A DNA stretch of 64,000 bases from Sinohyriopsis cumingii (GCA_028554795.2 CM068838.1:125371928-125435927); one strand, 5' to 3'; positions 12,404 through 23,879 are shown, counted from the stretch's first letter. Notes: generated from the letters alone by a model not told the origin. A program made the numbers and translations.

Positions 12404-14014
12404 TGTCATGTTTACCCCGACCCAGAGTAGCCCAGTTTGAAACATGTATAATCAAGGCAATTCTGACGGGTCATTGTTTGATGTCGAACATTGCCGAAGG
12501 CTAGCACTAATCCGTTACGTAAGATTGTTGTGGCTAGAATCGAAGGACCGGACATTGGAGTTGCACACAGCCAATTATCACCTAGGTGTCGAAATGTTTC
12601 CAAGATCAAAAGAAATTGCCTGAAGAAGTGGGAGTGTCCTAACTTCTTTCCCCTGCAAACAGACAGACAGGTTGAACTGGCCACTAAGACGATTGGACAG
12701 GGGCACAGCGCCACCCAATCAGAATCGAGATGGGGGGAGACCTTGATTTGGGTAGAATGATATCTCTGAGTTTTCCGGCAAAAGTTAGTTCCCTGAGAGA
12801 AATTACCCAGAGAAGAGGTTAGCGTAACTCCGAATAGCCATTCGTTATTGGCGGGAAAATCTTAGAGCGGGAAGGTCTAAGTACAGAAAGCTTCAAAAGG
12901 TCAGTAGATATTTGTTCGGTCTTTGTGGAATGTGACTGCATTTTAATTGTAGGTCGTATGTATACTTTATTAGTACTAGAATCATAGTACGAAGTATTAC
13001 TTTGTTTTGTTAATATGTTTGCATATTTTGAAGAAATGAGTTGATATTTGTAAAGAATTATATAGCTTGCCAGCCGTCGTAAGAGTTAATATTGTAATTT
13101 ACTATGTGGGTATTTTATAGTAGACTAACACATATGTTCATATGATTATAGATTTTGCCATTGTTGAATATTTGTAATGTACAGACATGCGTCTGATTTT
13201 GTCAGATTGTAGTACGATGAGATTAAATATATGTGTATATACTGACGTGACGCAATGTATTGATGTCTGTATAACAATTCGCTGATACTGTGTTATTACG
13301 CCATTGTTTACCCTGCAAGAAGTGTGTGGGAATTTCGATGTGTATGCATGCGTGGCCGAAACAGTGACAGCTATCTGATGGTTAATTGTCGATATAGTGT
13401 GAGGTGAGGTTCGATTAAACCTTTGTTAACGCCTTGTGGTTTTTCACAGGAAGCTTTGAGGGACAGACCAGTTAAAGTTTGGTTCCGTTGTCTCGGATAG
13501 AGAGACGGAGGAAAGGAAGGAAGGAGAAGAGGTGAAGTTGAAGTCTGGGAGCGGAATTGGAGGAGATAATAGAGAGGAAAAGGAGAAGTTGAAGTCTGGA
13601 GCGAAGCCGGAGGAGATAGTAGAGAGGGAAACAGAGACAAAGGAGGAGTTAGAGGAACAGAAAGAAGGAAGAATCAGCGGGAAGAAATAGATGAGTAGAT
13701 GCAAGGACAGGGGGAAAATCGAACTCACACTGTAAATCACGGGATGAATTAGGCTGTCACTTGGTCGAGGGAAAGACGAGTGATTGGAAGTTATCGTTTT
13801 TGAATTATCACATTTATTAAATTGTTATTGATTGAATTTCATCTTCGTGTTCTCTATAATTTAACCGTCGGCATTGCTGACTGGGGGCTCAGAGCTGTAA
13901 ATCTACATCATCACTAATTTAACTTTCTAACCTAATGAGCCAGGGTGGAACTTTCAATTTAATTTAATTAAATTATATTGGGAGAACCCCACCCCAATAC
14001 GACAGAACGCCACA
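12404..14014 (+). repeat. 5' LTR
   Basis: It spans 1611 bp, from TGTCATGTTTACCCC to ACAGAACGCCACA. Compared with the 3' LTR I count three substitutions, a 2-bp difference in an AT run and one 51-bp tandem-duplicate difference in the purine-rich part near 13550. The near identity implies a recent insertion. Confidence 0.95.
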
Positions 14015-14015
14015 G

Positions 14016-14039
14016 TGGGCGCCTCGTCCGGGATTTGAA
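14016..14039 (+). promoter_or_regulatory. Primer-binding site, tRNA-Pro-like
   Basis: Two bases after the LTR end is TGGGCGCCTCGTCCGGGATT followed by TGAA. From CTCGTCCGGGATTTGAA onwards it matches the complement of the usual animal tRNA-Pro 3' end, as used by MLV-type elements. The first bases carry one extra nucleotide relative to that pattern, so priming could be by a variant tRNA-Pro or the site could be slightly damaged. Confidence 0.65.
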
Positions 14040-14351
14040 TTAGACATAAATATTATTTTACGACCTAAAAGTTTATTTGTTAGGAAGTATTAGTGAACAG
14101 TGTGAGATATTTTCCATCCTAAGTATTTTGAATTTTTATGATTTTCTCATCTTGTGTTTGTTATATTTGATATTTGCATGTTTGGTAGATCTTTAATTAC
14201 TTGCAGTAATTGTGAAGCAAATATCGAGCAAATATCTTACCTGAACGAAATTAGTTGTTGTCGACAGGTAAGTATTTGGCTGGGAACTTGTAGTATCTGT
14301 CCATTTTTAGTAAGGTCGAGACAAGGTATCACTTCCTATTAGTATAACAAT
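14040..14351 (+). other. Leader of the LTR element
   Basis: Untranslated leader between the primer site and the gag start. A 62-codon open frame at 14154-14342 has no recognisable domain. I take the ATG at 14352 (context AACAATATGG) as the start because the following protein has clear gag features from its first hundred residues. Confidence 0.5.
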
Positions 14352-16352
14352 ATGGCTACAGAAAGGCAAATGATCAAGGAGTACCGTGCCATGGGTTCGG
14401 AAGATCTCGGCTACGAGGGAGATCGCCTGGCAGCATTTATTGAAGAAAGAATCAAGGAATGGAAGGCAGAAAAAGCAGCAGACAGAGAGCTGGAGTTGGC
14501 CAAGATATCCGCGGACAGAGAAACCCAGAAAGAGCTGGAGCTGGCCCGGATAGCCGCCGAAAGAGAAACACAGAAAGAGTTGGAGCTGGCCAGGATATCA
14601 GCGGCCACAAAAGAACGAGAGCTTGCTCACTCTCTCGAAATGGAGAAGGTCAGGTTAGCCGCTAGGGACATAGATCGGGATGACGCTAGCACAAGTTCTG
14701 GAGGGACTGGACGACCTTTCATCGACCACCGAATGGTCCAGATAAGTATGCCGCGGTTCAGCGATAAGGAGGAATCTATCGACGATTTTCTTGTTCAGTT
14801 TGAGAAACTCGCTCACGCTCATAAAATTCCTGAACAACATTGGGCGATTAATGTCTCAGCTTTTTTGCAAGGTGCAGCTCGTGAAGTCTACCACGGCTTA
14901 GCTGCAGACGATGCTGATGACTATAATGCGCTCAAAAAGGCCCTTCTCTGCCATTATCGGCTGACCGCCGAAACATATCGCAAACTTTTTCGGGACTCGG
15001 CGAAAAAGGCAACGGAGACCCACTCTCAATTCCACACCTGTGTTCGAGGGTTATTTGAGAAGTGGATGAAGATGGCCGAAGTCGAACAATCGTACGACGG
15101 GCTACGCGAGGTTATACTCAAGGAACATGTCCTGAGTACTTACCATCGCGAGTTGACAGTCTTTCTAGCAGAGAGAGAGCACCGGACGCTCGAAGAGATC
15201 GCTAGCATGGCGGAGCGATACGAGCAGGCACACTCGAAAAGTGGAGGTTCTGGGGGTGCGGACCGACCCCGACCCACTGAGTCGCGCCGTGTGGTTGAGG
15301 TGGAGCCGACAGTCCGTAACCGTCAGGGCGACGGGAGGGTCGGAGGGGGATCTACAGGTAAGGATGCCAACCATAGACCTGGACAGGCCTCACCCACGAA
15401 AGCGGGACTTGCAGGTCGGCGAGGGCCGCCGACGTGTTACAACTGCAAGCGCCCGGGGCATATTGCCAGGGACTGTCCCAAGGGCAGGCAGACCCAGGTG
15501 AATGCCGTCGCTAGGAAGGAGCGCGAGCCGGAGGCAAGCTGTAACCCAGCCAACCTCGCGTCTGCTACTGTCAACGGAGAAGGTGCCACCATCTTGTATG
15601 ACACTGGGTGTAGCGTCCCAGCCCTTGTCGACACGAAGTACGTTAAGCCCGAGGATTACACAGGGGAGGTAATCGAAGTTCAGTACGCGAACAGCGCGCG
15701 TGACTCATTGCCAGTGGCTGTCATTGACCTCGATTCACCGTACGTGAAGGGGAAAATTGAAGCTGCATGCTTGGATGGTTTGTCGCATGACGTCATACTG
15801 GGATGTCGTTATGTGTTGCCACAACCGAACCCCGAAACCTGCACACCGATGCCGGTGAGTGCTGTGGAAACCAGGTCCAAGAGTCGACAGACGGAAGCAA
15901 AGCCGATGGAAGTTACATCGACACCGGTGAGTAACGTTCTTCCGGCCGAGCTGAGGAAGCGGCAACAGGAAGACGCAACTCTGGCGCAGTTGCACAAAAA
16001 CGCTGCAGCAGGAACGGAGAGAGAAACTCCGAATGGCGGGGTGAAGTTCGCATACAAGAAGGGGATCTTGTATCGCCACGCCAGGAAAGGCCGCAAACAC
16101 TTGAAGCAAGTCGTCGGGCCGAAAGAGAAGCGAGGCGAAGTGTTAAAACTCGCGCACGAAAGTCTCATGAGTGGACACATGGGAATTGCCAAGACGCTTG
16201 ACCGTCTTGTCAGAGAATTCTACTGGCCAGGGGTCCAGGGAGACGTTAAGCGGTTCTGTCTCTCCTGTGACAAGTGCCAGAGAATGGCACCGGAAACGGC
16301 TCATCGACCCGTCCCCTTGGGGAGTACACCCCTTATTGATGAACCATTTTGA
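14352..16352 (+). pseudogene. Gag-protease-integrase(N-terminal) polyprotein of the LTR element
   Basis: The single 666-residue frame opens with a charged coiled-coil containing three tandem copies of an ELELA(K/R)I(S/A)A unit (about residues 44-95). A capsid follows, whose C-terminal part (about 205-295) looks like the SCAN fold family (YRKLFRD, LREVILKEHVLSTYHREL, LEEIASMAERYE). Then come a CX2CX4HX4C zinc knuckle at C362-C375, a retropepsin-type active site DTG at 417-419, and an integrase zinc-binding domain with H602, H609, C639 and C642. A TGA at 16350-16352 cuts it at the start of the integrase catalytic core, where the same frame continues MDLIGSIKPASSHGNRY. RT is absent. It would still supply gag and protease, so it is only partly dead. 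Confidence 0.88.
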
Positions 16353-16711
16353 TGTGTCGCGATGGATTTAATCGGATCGATAAAACCCGCATCGTCGCAC
16401 GGGAATCGTTATATGTCGCGTACGGTAGTCGGAAGTTGTCAGCTGCCGAGAAGAACTACTCCGTATCAGAGAGAGAATGCCTCGGAATTGTGTTCGGTAT
16501 ATCACGGTTCGAGCGGTACTTATACGGGCGGAAGTTCATCTTGGAGACCGACCACCAACCACTCGCGTATCTCGCGCAGGCGAAATTGTCGAATGGACGA
16601 TTGATGCGATGGTCGCTGTTCTTACAACAATACCAGATGTAGATCAGATACGTGAAAGGAACTGAGAACGTAGGCGCCGATTTCATGAGCAGGAGCGCTG
16701 GAATGGTATAG
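16353..16711 (+). pseudogene. Integrase core start fused to RNase H remnant
   Basis: At 16362-16412 the first part of the integrase catalytic core (MDLIGSIKPASSHGNRY) continues in the gag-pol frame. At about 16415 the sequence changes to RNase H in another frame, with SRKLSAAEKNYSVSEREC (catalytic Glu), ETDHQPLAYL (catalytic Asp), then IRYVKGTENVGADFMSRS with the terminal Asp. The first RNase H Asp block and everything between it and the integrase start are missing. A TAG at 16640-16642 interrupts RNase H, which otherwise ends at the TAG at 16709-16711. No integrase follows. Confidence 0.85.
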
Positions 16712-16846
16712 ATCGCTGTATATATATATATATTCATGTTCGCACTCAGTGTGTAGTATCGCGATAATTTTGTTCTTTATTTCGTGTATTAATGCCATTG
16801 CATTTGAAGTAATTTTGAGGGAATAAAATCCCGATTTTATTCTCAA

Positions 16847-16857
16847 GCGTGGGGGGG
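16847..16857 (+). promoter_or_regulatory. Polypurine tract of the LTR element
   Basis: A run of seven G (16851-16857), preceded by AGCGT, directly abuts the 3' LTR start TGTCATG. This is the expected place of plus-strand priming. Confidence 0.7.
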
Positions 16858-18419
16858 TGTCATGTTTACCCCGACCCAGAGTAGCCCAGTTTGAAACATG
16901 TATAATCAAGGCAATTCTGACGGGTCATTGTTTGATGTCGAACATTGCCGAAGGCTAGCACTAATCCGTTACGTAAGATTGTTGTGGCTAGAATCGAAGG
17001 ACCGGACATTGGAGTTGCACACAGCCAATTATCACCTAGGTGTCGAAATGTTTCCAAGATCAAAAGAAATTGCCTGAAGAAGTGGGAGTGTCCTAACTTC
17101 TTTCCCCTGCAAACAGACAGACAGGTTGAACTGGCCACTAAGACGATTGGACAGGGGCACAGCGCCACCCAATCAGAATCGAGATGGGGGGAGACCTTGA
17201 TTTGGGTAGAATGATATCTCTGAGTTTTCCGGCAAAAGTTAGTTCCCTGAGAGAAATTACCCAGAGAAGAGGTTAGCGTAACTCCGAATAGCCATTCGTT
17301 ATTGGCGGGAAAATCTTAGAGCGGGAAGGTCTAAGTACAGAAAGCTTCAAAAGGTCAGTAGATATTTGTTCGGTCTTTGTGGAATGCGACTGCATTTTAA
17401 TTGTAGGTCGTATGTATACTTTATTAGTACTAGAATCATAGTACGAAGTATTACTTTGTTTTGTTAATATGTTTGCATATTTTGAAGAAATGAGTTGATA
17501 TTTGTAAAGAATTATATAGCTTGCCAGCCGTCGTAAGAGTTAATATTGTAATTTACTATGTGGGTATTTTATAGTAGACTAACACATATGTTCATATGAT
17601 TATAGATTTTGCCATTGTTGAATATTTGTAATGTACAGACATGCGTCTGATTTTGTCAGATTGTAGTACGATGAGATTAAATATATATGTGTATATACTG
17701 ACGTGACGCAATGTATTGATGTCTGTATAACAATTCGCTGATACTGTGTTATTACGCCATTGTTTACCCTGCAAGAAGTGTGTGGGAATTTCGATGTGTA
17801 TGCATGCGTGGCCGAAACAGTGACAGCTATCTGATGGTTAATTGTCGATATAGTGTGAGGTGAGGTTCGATTAAACCTTTGTTAACGCCTTGTGGTTTTT
17901 CACAGGAAGCTTTGAGGGACAGACCAGTTAAAGTTTGGTTCCGTTGTCTCGGATAGAGAGACGGAGGAAAGGAAGGAAGGAGAAGAGGTGAAGTTGAAGT
18001 CTGGAGCGAAGCCGGAGGAGATAGTAGAGAGGGAAACAGAGACAAAGGAGGAGTTAGAGGAACAGAAAGAAGGAAGAATCAGCGGGAAGAAATAGATGAG
18101 TAGATGCAAGGACAGGGGGAAAATCGAACTCACACTGTAAATCACGGGATGAATTAGGCTGTCACTTGGTCGAGGGAAAGACGAGTGATTGGAAGTTATC
18201 GTTTTTGAATTATCACATTTATTAAATTGTTATTGATTGAATTTCATCTTCGTGTTCTCTATAATTTAACCGTCAGCATTGCTGACTGGGGGCTCAGAGC
18301 TGTAAATCTACATCATCACTAATTTAACTTTCTAACCTAATGAGCCAGGGTGGAACTTTCAATTTAATTTAATTAAATTATATTGGGAGAACCCCACCCC
18401 AATACGACAGAACGTCACA
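16858..18419 (+). repeat. 3' LTR
   Basis: It spans 1562 bp and is nearly identical to the 5' LTR. It lacks a 51-bp duplicate present in the 5' copy near 13550 and ends ACAGAACGTCACA before the GGCCT duplication. Confidence 0.95.
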
Positions 18420-18960
18420 GGCCTAACCATACCATACCAAGTAGTACGATGTAACATAAGGACTAACCATACCATACCATGTATTACTATAATGTAAGAT
18501 AAGGCCTAACCATGCCATACCAAGTATTATGATGTAAAATAAGGACTAACCATACCATACCATGTATTACTATGATGTAAGATAAAGCCTAACCATACCA
18601 TACCATGTATTACTATGATGTAAGATAAGGCCTAACCATACCATACCATGTATTATTATGATGTAAAATAAGGACTAACCATACCATGTACTGTTACTGT
18701 ATAATTAAGGATTAACCATACCCTTCCATGTATTGTTATTATATAAAACAAAGACTAAACCATACCATACCATGTATAATTAAGGACTAACTACATCATA
18801 CCATATGTTATGATATAAAATAAGGACTAACCATACCATATCATGTATTGTTAATGTAAAATAAGGACTAACCATACCAGATATTGTTATGATATATAAT
18901 AAGGACTAACCATACCATTACATGTTACAATATAAAATATGATCTAACAATACCATATAC
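18420..18960. repeat. 43-bp satellite, right block
   Basis: The satellite resumes immediately after the LTR element with GGCCTAACCATACC and becomes progressively eroded towards 18960. Confidence 0.92.
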
Positions 18961-19732
18961 TGTTATAAGCATGCACTAAATATACCACATATTGTGAAGA
19001 TTTTTAAAAACAAATTAAAAAAATATTTAAAATACTGTTAAAATATTTAAAAAAGGGTTAACTATGACCATAATATTGTTATAAAGATCAGGACTTAACA
19101 TAATATATATTATTTAGATATAAAACCAGGACACTGATCAGTAGTATCTTTTAATAAGTATAAAGGGATTTAGGCCCATATACTTTTATCCCCTTTTTTT
19201 GTCAAATTCCTAAATCGGCTCTCAAATGCATTTCCAATCATATTTATATATAAATACCAAAACTACATGAAACTTGAAGGTATATGACATACAAATCCTT
19301 AGAAAATGAAAAATTCATGCAAAAGCAGTTCAATAACTTGTGTAGATCATTTCAAGCACACAAAACATTACTCAATTTGGCGAGGAAGCATTTTCATAAA
19401 CAAAATATTGTTTAGACAAAACTGACCATACTGATAATATTACCTGAGAAAATTGCATTACCCTAAAATGGTGAACTGACCATCTTAGCAAAATTGTATA
19501 TTGGTAAATTACCACAATTTACAGTATTTCAGTAATGATATGTGTAACATCATTTTTGTTATTTTGTGAAAACATTAAGAAGAAATTATTATACTGAACA
19601 ATGCAGTAATAATTCTGAACCTATATGGAAATATGTGAGAGGGATAAAATACATTTACATAACCATTATGAATGGGCAAATGAAGAACACACAAAACAAA
19701 GTACAAAATTCTTTGGTGCTACTAGGACTTAC
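18961..19732 (-). other. Presumed intron following the KIAA0513-like exon
   Basis: AT-rich, no coding signal. It begins on the minus strand with a strong donor GTAAGTCC immediately after the exon at 19733-20868, so it should be intronic. Confidence 0.5.
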
Positions 19733-20868
19733 CTATTCGTGAAGATCTTCTCCACAAACTGTTTCATGAAGGACATACAGTCCAACGTCAAATCATCTGG
19801 CTGGCTGTCTGTACTGAATGAGGAACTCCAAGATTTATCTGAACCACGGGAACCTGTTCGACGGAAGGGAATTCCACCAAATTCAACGTCTGAGGAATCA
19901 ACACTGGTCTGATTATAGCTACTTGTTCCAAATTCCACCTCCGATGAATCTAAACTGCTGACACTAGGCAGTGAGATTTTTTCTTTACTGTCCCGAGTCC
20001 GAGGATGGAAATCTTCAAGTTCTGGTTCATCGAATGATATCAAGTCACCCATGTGTAAAAGTGTTTTCTTTTTGGTCACAGCTTCATCAACAAGTACTGG
20101 TTCAGGCTCAGGCTCTGGTTCTACATAGTCATCAAACAACATCTCATCCACAGTACTTGATCTACGCTTTGTGACCATAAATTTGGGGGCTCGCCTATCT
20201 GTGGATGAAGCCATATCTGCACCATTCTGTTGACCTGAATCAGCCACAGTGACTGCCTCTTGGGATTTATTCAATCCTTGGGAAACTGCAGGGGTTTGAG
20301 ACAAATCAGGCAGAGTGATCACCCTTTGAGCCAGCAGTGATGTTACAGTAGGCAAAGATTTGTCCATATTAGCTGAGTTGGATGAATAAGATATTTTACT
20401 TGGAGAGTACAAAGGCTCATCAAAACTTATGTTCACTCCTGTCGGAAGATGTGACTCCTCAGAAGTATTGTTATCACTATAGTCCGATGAACTCTGGTGT
20501 TTTTGTAGATGACCTGATACGTGTGCATCAGATGTCAATTTTGCAGCAACACTGTCTTGCTCTTTACGTGTTTTTGTCCATGTTAAATCAGCACTATATT
20601 GCAATGAACTTTGCTTACTTGTCTTGGGATCCTCTTCACCACTACTGTAACTACTACTACTACTATTACTTGGACTACTCTTCATAAGTGAGGCGCCCAC
20701 GCTCTCAAACTTTGATGATAAATCATTCAGCAGTCCGTTCTTTTTGGCAATCATGGAGGAAAAAAATCTGGAAGTGCCTTCAGAAAAACTGGACGAAAGC
20801 TGTGATCTCTGTTCCTCAATGCCAGTACCGCTTTCCGATCGACGCCTATTGAGAAATTCCATTGTTGT
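19733..20868 (-). CDS. KIAA0513-like protein, first coding exon (partial)
   Basis: A 376-codon open frame starts at the ATG whose complement is 20860-20862, in strong context ACAACAATGG. Six bases upstream lies a splice acceptor (TTTTAGCAG), so an untranslated exon should precede it. The frame ends at AATAG|GTAAGT, a strong donor in phase 2; the TAA after it is intronic. Most of the product is disordered, with Ser-rich tracts near residues 65-75, a (PE)4-like run near 250 and SFDEP motifs near 146 and 275. The last residues, CMSFMKQFVEKIFTN after a Ser/Asp-rich stretch, resemble the start of the conserved domain of human KIAA0513, which also occurs in SBF2-type proteins. The rest of that domain must lie in later exons to the left or outside the window. 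Function is unknown. The assignment rests on a short motif and general layout recalled from memory. Confidence 0.6.
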
Positions 20869-22214
20869 CTGCTAAAACTGATTCCACTTCAATACTTAAA
20901 AAACATCAGGGGATTCTAATATCTTCATGTGACCTAAAAAAAAGAATTAAATATTCACTATTTGGCTTGTGCCTCTATGTCCCTTCAATTCTTCCACTAA
21001 CAACTCTGATAACGATAGCCAAATACAAAAACATCAATACTTGGACTGTGCCTATGCTGCTGTTTGGAGTTTTATATGTTCTCTGTCAATATCCTGTAGT
21101 GGAATTCTCTAGCAGGTTGATTGTTCCAAAAACTGAGCATCTGAAACATGCAACATTAACATTATATCAAAGACTGGTACCAGATCAATACACTATTCAT
21201 CTCCCTTTCCAGCTACAGAAACCAGAAACCAATCTAAAAAGTTCAAGCATATTGACAACATTATAATTCATTTTGTCATGCTTACTGATGGGATGTTACT
21301 TTGGAAGTGTTTCCTATTAAGAACAATTTATAAATGGATTGATTTACAGGAAATATTAATACGTATGAAAACTAATTTAAAAAAAGACTCAAATTTGATC
21401 AACTGACCTGGTATAAACCTTCAAAAGACCTATTTCACGATACACACGTCCAAAGAGTTACTGTTCCTGACATCACTAAATTAAAATCAAAACAAGACCA
21501 TCAGGCAAAATAAAATGTGTGTTTCCAGTCAGCCAACCATCCCGGTTTTTCATTCCTGACCCTGGCATTTTTTTCCCCAGGGTTAAAAAAAAGTAAAAAT
21601 AACAAAAATTCCCTAAATTGATTTGTGCATCTAACTTAGCCGATTTTGCCCAGTACTTGAAGCACTTGTTACATTATAAATGTTAACTACCTATCCAGAG
21701 CAATAGGTAACACATTTTTTGGGGAAATAACTGCTTGGTTTAGGTTGTTTATATTGACCAGGAAGTGTAGACCAGCATTGGAAAATGATGCAAAAGTTCG
21801 AAAGAAATAGTCATGTTTACAATTTTACTAAATTGTTCCATTGTTGCTTTAAGCAAACAGATGATGTTTTTGGCACAGGATTCTTCAAATAGATATTCCT
21901 GTTCTGGAAATAGCACACTCAACTTTTAAGTGCCTTTACATAATATAATTAGTATCAACTATTTTTCCATCTACACTTGCCCCGATGACATGACTGATTT
22001 AGTATTTTATTATGCCTGTTCTCCTGACCTCAGCTGATGCATTGTTTTAAGTTTCCTTCTTTGTATATGCAGTAGGTCTTAAATGCCACGTGTAATGGAG
22101 TATTCATACAAAATGGAATATCAGCATGCAAAAATGAAACCACAGAAATATACTTTTAGTGTATATCTATGAATTTAATAACATAACTATAATTATTTTT
22201 ATTGCGATGGCACT
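20869..22214. other. Presumed 5' intron of the KIAA0513-like gene
   Basis: No coding domain. A candidate untranslated exon sits at about 21411-21469 on the minus strand, between an acceptor-like ATGTCAG and a donor-like ACCAG|GTCAGT. The 134-codon plus-strand open frame at 20862-21266 has no recognisable features. Confidence 0.35.
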
Positions 22215-22455
22215 CAGGGTGACCGAGTGGTGTAAAGTGCTCACCTTTACTGATTTCTACCATTTCACTGCTATGTGCATGGGTCTGAGTTTTGGGCTTG
22301 GCCAATATGTGTATGCAAGAAAACTTACAGTATAGCTTCCTGTGGGTCAGTGGTTGTAATTCCCAGGGTTTTCCCGGGTTCTTTTTCCTCCAATTATACT
22401 GTCCGCCATGTGTAACCTATTATGTGCTGAAAAATGGCATTAAAGCCACAACAAT
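22215..22455 (+). mobile_element. SINE family A, degraded
   Basis: The tRNA-like head (GTGACCGAGTGGTGTAAAGTG) and the body, with TTCTTTTTCCTCC and TGCTGAAAAATGGCATTAAA, run on the plus strand and end in CCACAACAATAC. Similar short phrases (CATACAAAATGGA, GCAAAAATGAAA) lie near 22105 and 22905, so the SINE may sit between two parts of an older repeat. Confidence 0.75.
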
Positions 22456-23626
22456 ACTGTGTTTGCAATAATTATCATTGAGATATTGTTACAGAATAAT
22501 TAACATGTTCTGATCATATTTTCTCAAATGAGAATAAAGGCTATTTTTCTTTTGGTGAAAAGCTGTCATTATGCAAAACAACTCATTAAGAAAATGTAAA
22601 TGCTAAAGAGAATAATCAAAAAACTATACATTTCATAAATATTTTACAACTGTTTAATATTATTTTAATTCAAATTTCAAGCAAACATTAGTCCATTTGA
22701 CTGTTAAAGACAAAATGCAGTCAGCATATTGCAAACTGGAAAATTGGCCATGTAAAATGAAACACTGACAATTAATGGTTGCTGTTATACTACTCCTTCA
22801 AATCATGAAATTTTAAATTTATTTTCATTATTTAAGTTTAAATTTTAAATATTCTATTTCAAGTTCTTCCAAATTGTTAGGATGTAAATTCATGACGCCA
22901 AATGGAATTTTGGCATACAAAATGGAGTCATGTCTGTGAAAGTGAGACTGGTGTGCAAAAATGAAATCATAAAACAAATAAATCTATAATGATGAAAATA
23001 AATTTATTCAATACATGTATTTGCAGAATAATCAAGATAATTACAGACAATTCCAATTCATATGGTGAAATTCCATTCTGCATCACAAACTCTGGACTCG
23101 TTACATTAATGTAAATTGTTTAACATTATTTTAGTTTATAATGGCCATAAATAATGTATTATTAATTAGGAATGAAGCAATTAATCAATATATCAATGCA
23201 TTAATTTTTTTCCATACTGATACCAATATCGATACAAGAGATCATGCTTAAATACAAAATGATGCTTACCCTATGTAAGTTACTTTAAATGTCATGAACA
23301 ATTATTTGCTGCTTGCCTACATTTTTATACTTTGAATTCATCTACAACAGCTGTTGCAGGTTTATGCACTCATTCCTGTCATATTAAAAAAGAACTATTG
23401 GCAACACCCACATGCCAGTTACAAATTAACACAAGATGGTTTGAACTCGCTGGTCTGAAATCTCCACCCTCCCGCCAAGTCTATGCTAATTATTTCATTC
23501 CGACAGCATGCTCAGCCACTGATAACATCTATCAACATTAGCCAGACATTCCAGACTTGTTCTTCATCTATAATTTAAAGTAAATAATTTACTATCATTT
23601 AATAACCATTTTTAAGTGAAACTTCC
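22456..23626. other. No gene seen
   Basis: AT-rich DNA. A 69-codon open frame at 23332-23541 has no recognisable domain. Confidence 0.5.
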
Positions 23627-23824
23627 CCGTTGCTTCATAATCCTGTCAACCTGGATTGAATTTGAGGGATATGTTTCCAGTGTGTCATGCACTAAAATTT
23701 GTTTCATTCAATTCTAACTGGTGGTTATTGTTTGTTGAAGACCAGAGTAAAACAATAACCACCAATCAGAGCTGTAGTTTATTTACTGCATGACAACTGA
23801 ATCCAAATATATACAAAGCAACGG
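23627..23824. mobile_element. Foldback (MITE-like) element
   Basis: The ends are inverted copies (CCGTTGCTT at 23627-23635, AAGCAACGG at 23816-23824). Inner arms pair as well: TGTCATGCA with TGCATGACA, and the perfect 14-bp pair GGTGGTTATTGTTT (23720-23733) with AAACAATAACCACC (23750-23763). The whole 198 bp can fold into one interrupted hairpin. I could not define a target duplication. Confidence 0.65.
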
Positions 23825-23879
23825 ATAAGTTCCTCACAAAAGTAGCTATTATATGATCTGTAAAATACATGAACCAGGG

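Larger units (their letters stand above)
12404..18419 (+). mobile_element. Gmr1-like LTR retrotransposon, young and internally deleted
   Basis: Two long direct repeats (12404-14014 and 16858-18419) begin TGTCATG, end TCACA or CCACA, and are flanked by a perfect 5-bp duplication GGCCT (12399-12403, 18420-18424). The internal region keeps a tRNA-type primer site, one 666-codon frame (gag, zinc knuckle, protease, integrase N-terminus), an RNase H remnant and a G-rich polypurine tract. Protease is followed directly by integrase, and RNase H is last before the 3' LTR. Ordinary Ty3/gypsy elements have protease, RT, RNase H, then integrase. Integrase ahead of RT/RNase H is the published Gmr1 arrangement. 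One deletion joining the integrase core to RNase H at about 16415 would explain what is missing. The copy cannot move by itself. Confidence 0.9.

Noticed and set aside
12412..12760. ORFs of 89 and 100 codons repeated identically at 16866-17214
   Set aside because: They lie inside the LTRs, overlap on opposite strands and have no domains. They are identical only because the LTRs are.
20862..21266. 134-codon plus-strand frame with hydrophobic stretches
   Set aside because: AT-rich composition, no domain and no splice or start support. It lies in the presumed intron of the minus-strand gene.
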